34,638 nucleotides of DNA from CAZVVG01 sp964630615 (GTDB lineage: Bacteria; Patescibacteriota; Minisyncoccia; Moranbacterales; UBA2206): assembly GCA_964630615.1 (NCBI GenBank), contig CAZVVG010000004.1, forward strand, positions 1-34,638, in the 5' to 3' direction. A program made the position numbers and the translations under genes. This document shows, piece after piece, positions 1-6,488 of the stretch. Below the pieces are notes generated by a model. It did no database searches. It saw only the letters and a list, made by a program, of their open reading frames with translations, and had not been told where the DNA came from. The first letter of the stretch is position 1. Every line of letters starts with the position of its first letter.

Positions 1-49
1 CCGACCAAATCAGTCGCGTTTTATTAACAATAAATAACAAATAATCATT

Positions 50-232
50 ATGGATCAAAAATTAGATTTTCCCGATGGAATCTGCCCAATTATGAGCACA
101 CCTGAAAAAAAGGTGCCCTGCACTGAAGAATGCCAACTTTATAGGAAAGGCAAGAAAGGTTTTGCCTGTGCATTTCATGATTTGGCAATAATAGCTTGGA
201 ATCTAAAGCCGGAAAACAGACGGCAAAAATAG
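50..232 (+). CDS. Small four-cysteine protein, unknown function
   Basis: A 60-residue protein that I do not recognise. Its four cysteines (C12, C24, C28, C40) are symmetrically spaced as C-x11-C-x3-C-x11-C, with two Cys-Pro/Pro-Cys contexts (ICP, VPC). This suggests a small metal-binding knuckle or a disulfide-braced domain. There is no signal peptide or membrane segment; the last 20 residues could form a short amphipathic helix ending in a basic tail. It starts at the first ATG after an AT-rich leader without a clear ribosome-binding site. It lies alone at the outer edge of the palindrome-rich island carrying the serine recombinase, so it may be cargo of that island. The regular cysteine pattern supports a real gene; the function is not inferable. 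Confidence 0.55.
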   Translation: MDQKLDFPDGICPIMSTPEKKVPCTEECQLYRKGKKGFACAFHDLAIIAWNLKPENRRQK

Positions 233-522
233 TTGGAAAGAAAAGGCGCCCGAAAAGAAAGACTATATATAAATAATGTTTCCATGTTCAAGAATTGAAC
301 ATTCGAAAAGAATAGATTTATATATGACTATATATATTATATATAAATTCTATCTTCCGAGTGCCAATCTTTCGAAGAAATAAAATAAAAACAAAAAACG
401 ATCTAAAAACAATCTTGTCGCGCGAATTATGCGAAAGCAATGCGACAAAAATAAATGGCTTCAATAAGCCAAAGCTAGGTGAATTAAAAATTGATGTTAA
501 GATGCTCCGCCGGTCGGCCGAT
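233..522. other. Intergenic stretch with AT-rich bistable inverted repeats
   Basis: No convincing gene. A perfect 8-bp stem with a 3-nt loop lies at 284-291/295-302. The 10-mer at 316-325 is a perfect inverted copy of both 265-274 and 339-348, so it can pair with either but not both at once. Smaller stems follow at about 415-450 (TTGTCGC/GCGACAA arms) and a TGGCTT/AAGCCA hairpin near 465-480. A 61-codon GTG-initiated frame at 361-546 ends inside the next palindrome and is not supported. The stretch is probably regulatory or structural DNA of the island. Confidence 0.5.
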
Positions 523-598
523 GAAGCGATTGCCGCTCGGATGTAATCCGAACTTTTCGCAGAAAAGCAAAATCTTTGATTTTGGCGGCAATCGCTTC
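523..598. repeat. Cloverleaf palindrome: 14-bp stem enclosing three perfect 6-bp hairpins
   Basis: A perfect 14-bp inverted repeat (523-536 with 585-598) encloses three consecutive perfect hairpins: 537-542/546-551, 553-558/562-567 and 569-574/578-583. Each hairpin is 15 nt (6-bp stem, 3-nt loop). They are separated from each other and from the closing stem by single bases (552, 568, 584). The result is a geometrically regular four-way junction with no mismatch in any helix. Either strand could fold, so it may act as a cruciform or single-stranded DNA structure or as an RNA. It resembles the palindromic architecture of REP/MITE-type elements, but I cannot name its family. Confidence 0.85.
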
Positions 599-599
599 T

Positions 600-644
600 G
601 TCCCCGCCGCGGGGACTGCCCCTTCTCCAAGATTGGAGAAGGGG
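600..644. repeat. Two adjacent GC-rich hairpins (REP-like)
   Basis: Immediately after the cloverleaf is a 7-bp perfect stem with a 3-nt loop (600-606/610-616). One base later comes an 11-bp perfect stem with a 4-nt loop (619-629/634-644), followed by a G-rich tail (GGTTGGGGATGAGG). A C-rich/G-rich palindrome with such a tail resembles dispersed repeats seen in several bacterial phyla. That resemblance is from memory and was not searched. Confidence 0.7.
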
Positions 645-669
645 TTGGGGATGAGGTTGAAATCAGAAT

Positions 670-863
670 GAGGAAAAATCCACGAGTCGCACAATCTCGC
701 ATTCTTGCGACAGGTCTTGTTTCTCAAAGTTTTCAAAATTTTTTTGGGAGGGCGGGGTTCCCTGCCAAATAAAATTTTAGGAAACTTTGCAAGAAACAAG
801 GGTTGCCTGTTGCAAAATGTCAGATTGTGCGAGGCAACGCCCTTGCTCTTGGATTTTTTCCTC
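670..863. repeat. Large imperfect inverted repeat, MITE-like
   Basis: Two arms of roughly 80-90 nt pair along most of their length around a GC-rich centre near 747-765. Matched blocks include 670-681 with 851-863 (one extra A), 687-697 with 822-832 (11 of 11), 716-724 with 792-800 (9 of 9), 725-732 with 782-789 (8 of 8), and an AAAATTTT block in each arm. The right arm carries an extra self-complementary insert (about 801-846). Size and shape fit a miniature inverted-repeat element or a long hairpin RNA. No terminal target duplication could be established by eye. Confidence 0.7.
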
Positions 864-883
864 CTTGAGGGAAAGAATGAAAA

Positions 884-1313
884 GAAAACCGAAAGTGGTT
901 TTCGTTCTATAAAAGAGTCGGAAGAAAAACAGGAGAAGGCTCAAAACAATCCTTTATCTATAAAAGTTTTTGAGCTGGCTGGTTTTCTTCCGACAAGTCA
1001 TTGTAGGAAAGTTTGAAAACCTTTGGTTTTCATTACCAAATAAATGCGGCGCGCCACAAAACCTATCTAAGGCACTAAACAGAAACGCGCCGCAACCGAT
1101 TTGGGGGCTGGAAATAAAATACAAAGTCATGGTATTATTAATGTGGACGCAACTAAATAATCTCATCGAAGCAGGAAGGGCAACCTTTGCTGCAATCTTC
1201 GATGAGAAGTTGCGTCCAAGCGGGGTTGTCCTTTTTGTTATGCAAAAATATGGACCAGTGGGATGTCATTTCATTATCGAACAGTATGCCGGCCAGCGCT
1301 GGCGAGATAGCGT
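884..1313. repeat. Run of further stem-loops upstream of the recombinase
   Basis: Separate hairpins follow one another: 884-890/897-903 (7 bp); 917-928/983-994 (12 bp perfect, with an imperfect inner stem); 1015-1021/1025-1031 (7 bp, same arm sequence as the 884 hairpin, 3-nt loop); 1045-1053/1086-1094 (9 bp GC-rich, flanked by 1036-1041/1099-1104); 1145-1154/1208-1217 (10 bp) nested with 1162-1171/1197-1206 (10 bp); and a 12-bp palindrome at 1292-1303. Open frames here change strand and frame across the stems and look like by-products. I see no coding gene between 523 and 1374. Confidence 0.7.
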
Positions 1314-1374
1314 TGTTTTTTGGCGTGATCATACTCATGATTATTGATGAAATAATTTCCCGTAAAAAACAAAA

Positions 1375-2949
1375 ATGAAATTCGTAATCTATGCTCGAAA
1401 ATCAACTGAAAGCGAAGACAGACAAGCGCTTTCAATTCAATCTCAAATTATTGAGATGAAAGAAATCGCTAAGCGCGAGCATCTTCAAATTGTTGATATT
1501 TTAGAAGAATCCAAAACCGCCAAAAAACCTGGTCGACCGATTTTTAATGAAATGATTAAGAAATTTGAAAAAGGCGTATATGACGGAATCCTCTGTTGGA
1601 AAATTGATCGCTTGGCCAGAAATCCGGTTGATGAAGGAATTATAAAATGGTATTTGCAAAATGGAACAATCAAGCAAATTAAAACGTTCGACCGAGATTA
1701 TAACCCCGAAGATAATATCGTCATCGCTAGTATAGAGTTCTCAATGGCTAACCAATATATTCGCGACCTTTCAAAAAATGTGAAGCGCGGCCAAGCGGAA
1801 AAAATAAGGCGTGGAGAATTCCCAGCTACTCCCCCGATCGGATATTTGCTGGATTATAAAACCAAAAAGATTTTTATTGACGAGGAGCGCTTTCAGTTTG
1901 TCAAAGAAGCTTTCCGCCTTTATGCCACTGGAAATTATTCTTTGCCGAAAATTACCGACAAACTTCACAAAGACGGATTTCGTTCAAGAAATGGCAAGAA
2001 AGTCCACAATGGACAAATCTATAATATTCTCAAAAATCCAATTTACTATGGATATTTTCGTTGGAATGAACAAGTCTATCCGGGAATTCACGCGCCGATT
2101 ATTTCCAAGGAACTTTTCGATACCGTTCAGGAAATTTTCAATCCACGCCAGCACATTGTCGCACGCAATGTAATTGACTTCCCTTTTCGCGGACATCTCG
2201 TCTGCGGAGAATGCGGATTGAAAATAACTGCTGAACACAAAACCAAGAAAAGCGGCAAAGAATACATTTATTATCGTTGCACAAAATCCAAAGGTGCTGA
2301 CAAATGTTCGCAGAAATATATGCGCGATGAGGAATTATTAAAAGAATTGGACGAATCTTTGTCTAAATTAAGAGTTGACGAGGAACTCCTTGATTTGATG
2401 GTCGAAGCTGCCAAATCAAACAGCAAGGAAGAATGGGAAAATGCCCGCACACTTCAAAACAAATATCAGATGCTTTTGGAAAACAACAAATCACGGCAAG
2501 ATTCATTGGTTGAGAAATTCATCGATAATGTCATTCCGCAAGATATTTATAATAAGAAACTTGCCGAACTCCGTAATGAAGAAATTACGCTTGAAGAAAA
2601 TCTGCAAAGCTCTAAAAATAATTTCTGCAATGTTTTTGAGAAAATTGAGCAAGCCGCAATTTTCACAAAAAACGCCAAAAGCATCTTCGATAAAGGCAAC
2701 ATAGAAATCAAAAAAGAAGTTGTTTCAATCCTAGCTTCGAACATCACAATAAAAGACAAGAAAATACAGGAATTCAAGCTAGCGGAGCCTTTCAACTGGC
2801 TTATGGAAGATGTAAAAAATATGAAAAGCGGAAGAGGACGAAAATCCAATCTTCGAACTCCTGTTTTTGCTTCTTCTAAAACAAAAACACCGGCTTTGTC
2901 GGCCGGCGTTTCTACTATGCACGGGTGGAGGGAATCGAACCCCCGTTAG
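1375..2949 (+). CDS. Large serine recombinase (site-specific integrase/invertase)
   Basis: Catalyses DNA strand exchange through a phosphoserine intermediate. The N-terminal resolvase domain (about residues 1-140) opens with YARKST, giving Ser10 as nucleophile, and has the DRLARN motif at 78-83. A Recombinase domain follows (about 150-265), then a zinc-ribbon (C277, C280, C302, C311) and a coiled-coil C-terminal half. Length (524 aa) is normal for the large serine recombinase group. The start is an ATG with no clear Shine-Dalgarno site, right after the palindrome-rich block. Oddly, the last ~25 codons read antisense through the tRNA-Trp terminator and into the tRNA itself (final residues WRESNPR), so the natural C-terminus may be recruited from the flanking chromosome. 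This arrangement suggests insertion at or near the tRNA gene. Confidence 0.93.
   Translation: MKFVIYARKSTESEDRQALSIQSQIIEMKEIAKREHLQIVDILEESKTAKKPGRPIFNEMIKKFEKGVYDGILCWKIDRLARNPVDEGIIKWYLQNGTIKQIKTFDRDYNPEDNIVIASIEFSMANQYIRDLSKNVKRGQAEKIRRGEFPATPPIGYLLDYKTKKIFIDEERFQFVKEAFRLYATGNYSLPKITDKLHKDGFRSRNGKKVHNGQIYNILKNPIYYGYFRWNEQVYPGIHAPIISKELFDTVQEIFNPRQHIVARNVIDFPFRGHLVCGECGLKITAEHKTKKSGKEYIYYRCTKSKGADKCSQKYMRDEELLKELDESLSKLRVDEELLDLMVEAAKSNSKEEWENARTLQNKYQMLLENNKSRQDSLVEKFIDNVIPQDIYNKKLAELRNEEITLEENLQSSKNNFCNVFEKIEQAAIFTKNAKSIFDKGNIEIKKEVVSILASNITIKDKKIQEFKLAEPFNWLMEDVKNMKSGRGRKSNLRTPVFASSKTKTPALSAGVSTMHGWRESNPR
2878..2909 (-). terminator. Rho-independent terminator after tRNA-Trp
   Basis: Read on the minus strand, an 8-bp GC-rich stem (2902-2909 with 2887-2894, one G-U pair) and 7-nt loop are followed by TTTTGTTTT. 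It sits 11 bases past the 3' end of tRNA-Trp and would end the rpsB-to-tRNA-Trp transcript. It lies entirely inside the 3' end of the opposing recombinase frame. Confidence 0.8.
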
Positions 2950-2990
2950 AAGTTTTGGAGACTCCCGTACTACCACTGTACGACACCCGC
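2920..2990 (-). tRNA. trnW: tRNA-Trp (anticodon CCA)
   Basis: The full cloverleaf can be drawn: 7-bp acceptor stem (position 1-72 is G-U), GTAC/GTAC D-stem, anticodon loop CTCCAAA giving CCA, T-loop TTCGATT, and discriminator G as usual for bacterial tRNA-Trp. CCA is not encoded. It lies 36 bases after rpmG. In many bacteria rpmG-trnW is followed by secE-nusG; here a terminator and the antisense recombinase follow instead. Confidence 0.95.
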
Positions 2991-3026
2991 GAAAACATTC
3001 GGCTACCATTGTCAGGGCCGAATTTC

Positions 3027-3182
3027 CTATTTAATTTCCTTGTGTAAAGTATGCTTCTTGCACTTGGGACAATGTTTTTTCATCTGCAGCTTTTCTTTAA
3101 GCTTCTTCTTATTGCGCGTGGTATAGTAATTAATCTGTTTGCAATTTTCGCAAGCCATTTTCACTAAATTTTCCCTGGTCAT
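3027..3182 (-). CDS. rpmG: 50S ribosomal protein L33
   Basis: A 51-residue zinc-ribbon ribosomal protein (MTRENLVKMACENCK...). It has the two CxxC pairs (CENC and CPKC) and the family signature INYYTTRNKK and CKKHTLHKE. L33 binds 23S rRNA near the E site. The longer start at 3182 is preferred because it gives the usual ~50 aa length; an internal ATG at 3158 would leave only 43 residues. It is set among tRNA genes: tRNA-Thr(GGU) lies upstream and tRNA-Trp downstream on the same strand, the common bacterial rpmG-trnW order. No separate promoter is visible, so it is probably transcribed with the upstream tRNAs. Confidence 0.95.
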   Translation of the reverse strand: MTRENLVKMACENCKQINYYTTRNKKKLKEKLQMKKHCPKCKKHTLHKEIK

Positions 3183-3217
3183 ATTCTTATAATGAAATTA
3201 TTTAAAATTTTACTGCC

Positions 3218-3293
3218 TGGAGCCGTTGGCCGAATTTCAGCCGGCCACCCCCTCCTTACCCTGAAGGTGCACTACCAGCTGAGCTACAACGGC
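3218..3293 (-). tRNA. tRNA-Thr (anticodon GGT), deviant
   Basis: The acceptor stem GCCGTTG/CAACGGC is perfect and the 3' CCA is encoded (3218-3220). Several normally conserved positions deviate. The D-stem is GCTC/GTGC (one T-T mismatch). The anticodon loop AGGGTAA has G where U33 is expected. The T-loop is CTGAAAT instead of TTCRANY, losing T54 and C56. It could be a diverged functional tRNA, an edited tRNA, or a decaying copy. The GGT assignment assumes a seven-base loop closed by CCTTC/GGAGG. Confidence 0.75.
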
Positions 3294-3300
3294 AACATCC

Positions 3301-3383
3301 TAGGCAGGGAGTGATTCGAACCCCCGTAGGCCGAAGCCGACAGATTTACAGTCTGTTGTAATTGACCACTCTACCACCTACCC
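3301..3383 (-). tRNA. tRNA-Tyr (anticodon GTA)
   Basis: A class II tRNA with a long variable arm containing a TTCG-capped hairpin. The anticodon loop CTGTAAA gives GTA and the T-loop TTCGAAT is canonical. Acceptor positions 1-72 and 4-69 are G-U wobbles, and one T-stem pair (52-62) is a G-A mismatch. CCA is not encoded. It lies seven bases from the downstream tRNA-Thr(GGU). Confidence 0.93.
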
Positions 3384-3415
3384 TTATTTTTAAAAATTCT
3401 TACTTTCCCGTCTTG

Positions 3416-3487
3416 AGCCGAGAGAGGGATTTGAACCCACGACCTACGGTTTACAAAACCGTTGCTCTACCGCTGAGCTATCTCGGC
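3416..3487 (-). tRNA. tRNA-Thr (anticodon TGT)
   Basis: A canonical cloverleaf: GCCGAGA/TCTCGGC acceptor stem, GCTC/GAGC D-stem, ACGGT/ACCGT anticodon stem with loop TTTGTAA (TGT), and T-loop TTCAAAT. There is one T-T mismatch in the T-stem. The discriminator is T and CCA is not encoded. It is the first gene of the tRNA cluster and starts 39 bases after the TPR gene, with no clear terminator or promoter between them. Confidence 0.95.
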
Positions 3488-3526
3488 AAGTGAGCTGGGA
3501 ATAAGCAAAAATATTTCTGCTCCAAT

Positions 3527-4252
3527 TTACCTGTTTAAAAAATTTTCTAATCTCCTTATTTTATAACGGGCATTCCGGTTAGTCGGACTCAGTTTCAGGA
3601 TCTGCTTGAAACATTCTTTGGCAAATTCATAACTCTCTATCTCTAGATAATATTCCCCCAATCTTTCATAAGCGACCAGATCGCGAGGATTAGAAGCAAT
3701 TCTCTCGATCAGAAGTTCCTCAAGGCGACTCTTGATCTCTTTCTGGGTTCTCGGTTTAACCACTTTCTCACTGATTATCGGTTTAAATTCTTTTTCCTCT
3801 TCGGTTTCGAGCTCGAAGCTTTTTCTTGGAATTGAACTGGGAGGATTTTTCTGCTCCTCGGTTTTTTCTTCCTGGATAATTTTGAAATCTTGAACTTTTC
3901 TCACTGATTGTTCAACTCTTGGCTCTTCCTTTTCCAAGGCGACTGAATTCTTATTTCTTTTGTGTCTCAGAGATTGGATCCATTTGGCAAAAAGCACTTC
4001 CAATCTAAGAAAGGTCGTTCTGAAAAACCTAGCCATTTTTTCCAAAAAAGTAAGCAAGCTTTGCTTGAGAGAGCCAAAACTTATTTTCTTAAAAAAATTA
4101 GGAAATCTCTTTTTGATTCCTTTTTCTTTCTCCAATCGAGTTTCAATTGGTTCCGTGATTTCTACCACTTTCTTTGACTTTTTGACTAAAAAAAGAATGA
4201 GACCGGCCAGGCTGAGAATAATCAGTATAGGAGGAATAATTGAATAAGTCAT
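3527..4252 (-). CDS. Membrane-anchored TPR protein
   Basis: A 241-residue protein with one N-terminal membrane helix (about residues 4-23, followed by KKSKK). A long charged, probably disordered middle follows, then a C-terminal tetratricopeptide unit with the pattern LVAYERLGEYYLEIESYEFA, a second helix pair and a basic end. The TPR part probably binds another protein at the inner face of the membrane; the partner is unknown. It lies five bases after the ricT-like gene and 39 bases before the tRNA cluster, in the rpsB operon. The start ATG at 4252 places the membrane helix at the extreme N-terminus, which supports the choice. Confidence 0.75.
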   Translation of the reverse strand: MTYSIIPPILIILSLAGLILFLVKKSKKVVEITEPIETRLEKEKGIKKRFPNFFKKISFGSLKQSLLTFLEKMARFFRTTFLRLEVLFAKWIQSLRHKRNKNSVALEKEEPRVEQSVRKVQDFKIIQEEKTEEQKNPPSSIPRKSFELETEEEKEFKPIISEKVVKPRTQKEIKSRLEELLIERIASNPRDLVAYERLGEYYLEIESYEFAKECFKQILKLSPTNRNARYKIRRLENFLNR

Positions 4253-4257
4253 ATTTA

Positions 4258-5040
4258 TTATTTTAAATCTTCTTTTTTCAGGTTAAGGTATTTTCCGTTT
4301 TCTAATTTCAGTTTTACTTCTTGAGAAATCGCGTTTATTTCTACCACCGTGCCTTTTCCTTCCGAAGTTTCCACGACCGAGTGAATTTCCGGCATACCCT
4401 TGAGCATTTCTTTGTATTGTTCCGCCTCATAGGCCAGACAGCACATTAATCTTCCGCAAAGTCCAGAAATTCTTTCTGAACCCCGATGAAAAATCTGCTG
4501 CGAGCGCGCCATTTCTGTGGTAATGCTTTTAATGTTTCTTCCAAATTTCACGCAGCATAATTCTCGTCCGCAAATTCCGTAACCGCCCACGCTGCGAGCT
4601 TCATCCCGGGATCCGATCTGTTGCATTCTGACAACTTTTTTAAATTTTCCCGCGATATCTTTGACCAATTTTCTAAAATCAATCCGACCCTCAGAAACAA
4701 AAACCACCGTCAATTGTTTTCCGTCCAGGCTCAAGACCGCATCAATGACTTTCATTTCCAGTTTCTCTTCCTGAGAAATTTTTCGGATAAAACTAATAAT
4801 TTCTTTTTTTTGCTTTTCATTTTCTGCGTGGATCTTGATATCTTTTTCCGTGGCCTTGCGTAAAATCCGGCCTAGGGGTTTTTCTCCAATTCTCGGTTTT
4901 CTTTTCTGAACGCTTCCAAATTCACCGGATTCTGATTGGTCAGAGGGAAGAATCACCTTTTCTCCTTCCCTAAGCCCTTCTTCGAATTCATAGACTTTGG
5001 ACTCTTCCCAAGAGCGCGAGCGGATGAAAAATCTATTCAT
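4258..5040 (-). CDS. PSP1-domain protein, RicT/YaaT-like
   Basis: A 260-residue PSP1 C-terminal-domain protein. It carries the family hallmark cysteines in GICGRELCC (C157, C162, C163) and SGLCGRLMCCLAYE (C195, C200, C201), plus the GRIDFRKLV and SRDEARSVGGYG segments. In Bacillus, RicT forms the RicA-RicF-RicT (Y) complex, which holds Fe-S clusters and affects RNA maturation by RNase Y; that role is family knowledge and not shown here. Neither RicA nor RicF is visible in the window. It starts five bases after tsf and ends five bases before the TPR gene, so it is in the rpsB operon. Confidence 0.88.
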   Translation of the reverse strand: MNRFFIRSRSWEESKVYEFEEGLREGEKVILPSDQSESGEFGSVQKRKPRIGEKPLGRILRKATEKDIKIHAENEKQKKEIISFIRKISQEEKLEMKVIDAVLSLDGKQLTVVFVSEGRIDFRKLVKDIAGKFKKVVRMQQIGSRDEARSVGGYGICGRELCCVKFGRNIKSITTEMARSQQIFHRGSERISGLCGRLMCCLAYEAEQYKEMLKGMPEIHSVVETSEGKGTVVEINAISQEVKLKLENGKYLNLKKEDLK

Positions 5041-5045
5041 AAAAA

Positions 5046-5627
5046 CTAGATTTCAAATCTAATGAATTTACCGATTTGGATGTTTTCTCCCATTTTAGCT
5101 ATTTTTTGCTGAATTAATTCTCCGATGGAAATTTCTGGATTTTTTACGAACGGCTGAGTCAAGAGAGCGTTTTCCTGGCGGAATTTTTTCTCTTTCCCAG
5201 AAAGAATCTTTTCCAAGATTTCTTTCTTTTTCCCTTCCGCAAGAAGCTGCTCGGTCCAAAATTCCCTTTCTTTTTCAATCCGAGAAACTGGAACGTCTTC
5301 CGAGCCTAAAAATTCTGGATTCAAAGCGGTAACGTGCATAGCTATATCTTTGGCCAGTTCCTGAAATTCTTCATTTCTCGCCACAAAATCCGTTTCGCAG
5401 AAAACCTCAACCAGAGCCCCCACTTTTTTATTTGAATGAACATATACGCCCAAGAGGCCCTCCTTGGCGCTCCGGTTAGATTTTTTGACGGCTTTTTCCT
5501 GGCCTCTCTTTCTGATTATTTCAAGCGCCTGGATTTCCTCTCCCTTCGCCTCTTCCAAGGCTTTCTTGACATCGACAATTCCGGCCCCGGTTTCTTCTCT
5601 TAAATTTTTTATTTTTTCTAAATCCAT
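5046..5627 (-). CDS. tsf: Translation elongation factor Ts
   Basis: The nucleotide exchange factor for EF-Tu. The N-terminal UBA-like helical domain (residues 1-50, ETGAGIVDVKKALEEA) is typical. The TDFVARN motif at 79-85 places D80 and F81 at the positions known to wedge into EF-Tu near the Mg site. At 193 residues it is the compact form, lacking most of the second half of the dimerisation domain found in the ~283-residue E. coli protein; shorter EF-Ts is common in small-genome bacteria. It follows rpsB by 12 bases, the classic order. Confidence 0.97.
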   Translation of the reverse strand: MDLEKIKNLREETGAGIVDVKKALEEAKGEEIQALEIIRKRGQEKAVKKSNRSAKEGLLGVYVHSNKKVGALVEVFCETDFVARNEEFQELAKDIAMHVTALNPEFLGSEDVPVSRIEKEREFWTEQLLAEGKKKEILEKILSGKEKKFRQENALLTQPFVKNPEISIGELIQQKIAKMGENIQIGKFIRFEI

Positions 5628-5639
5628 TCTCTTTGGTTT

Positions 5640-6488
5640 TTAAATTTTAACTTTCTCTTTTTCAGGAATTCTTATCTTTTCTTTCCCCCTGAGAACGGCT
5701 TGGCAAATATAAGCCAGCATAAGCCGCAAAGAGGAAAGAGCGTCTTCATTGGCCGGGATTGGATAGTCCACTTCTTCCGGATTAACATTAGTATCCACCA
5801 GGGCAATGACTGGTATTTTCTTCTTTTTGGCTTCCTGCAAAGCGAGTTTATCTTCAATCACTCCCGTTAAAAAAACCGCTCCCGGAAATTTGGTCATATT
5901 TTTTATTCCTCCCATTTTTTCCTCTAGCTTTTTCAGTTCTTCGGAAATTTTCATCCGTTCAAATTTTGTATATTGAGAAAAGTCTCCCCGCTTAAATTTT
6001 TCCTGGTTTTCCCTAAGAAACTTGGTCCTTTTGGAAATAATTTCAAAATTCGTAAAGGTCCCTCCCAACCATCTTTCCACCACGTAGGGCATTTTGGAAC
6101 GCCGCGCCACGGAGAGAATTAGCTGCTTAACCTGCTTTTTGGTTCCCACAAAAAGAATTTGTTGCCCCTCTGAAACTATCTTTTCTATAAACTCCCTAGC
6201 CTCCTCCAATTTTTCTACCGTTTTTTGAAGATCAATTATGTTTATCCCGTTTTTGGTAGTAAAAATATAGGGATTCATTTTGGGATTTTTGCGAGTCTTC
6301 TGGTGTCCAAAATGAACTCCACCTTTAAACATTTCATTGATATCAATTTTCAGCTTTTCAAAATCAAAATCAGCGAAAAAATCTCCCTTTTCCGCTCCTT
6401 TTAACTGCGTTGGCATTTCTTCTCCGGATAAGTTTTCTGGTTTAAGGTCTTTTTCTTCCTGAAAATCAGAAGTCTTACTTTCTTCCAT
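5640..6488 (-). CDS. rpsB: 30S ribosomal protein S2
   Basis: The S2 core begins near residue 50 (INEMFKGGVHFGHQ) and includes KMNPYIF, FVGTKKQ, ERWLGGTFTNF, DTNVNPEEVDYPIPANEDA and a C-terminal basic stretch. The first ~48 residues are an acidic, charged extension not needed for the fold; M25 is an alternative start. The upstream ATG at 6488 is preferred because AAGGA lies nine bases before it. It is the first gene of the operon, behind a consensus promoter and a structured leader. Confidence 0.97.
   Translation of the reverse strand: MEESKTSDFQEEKDLKPENLSGEEMPTQLKGAEKGDFFADFDFEKLKIDINEMFKGGVHFGHQKTRKNPKMNPYIFTTKNGINIIDLQKTVEKLEEAREFIEKIVSEGQQILFVGTKKQVKQLILSVARRSKMPYVVERWLGGTFTNFEIISKRTKFLRENQEKFKRGDFSQYTKFERMKISEELKKLEEKMGGIKNMTKFPGAVFLTGVIEDKLALQEAKKKKIPVIALVDTNVNPEEVDYPIPANEDALSSLRLMLAYICQAVLRGKEKIRIPEKEKVKI

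Noticed and set aside
1..1000. Second copy of the tRNA-Trp 3' end as the other attachment site
   Set aside because: No match to the 2920-2950 sequence was found by eye in the left part of the window; the other end, if any, lies outside.
1..1374. CRISPR array
   Set aside because: The repeats are palindromes of differing sequence, with no constant direct repeat and spacer pattern and no cas genes.
361..1378. Overlapping 60-125-codon frames on both strands upstream of the recombinase
   Set aside because: They run through palindromes, lack ribosome-binding sites, mirror each other on opposite strands because the DNA is self-complementary, and do not resemble any protein family.
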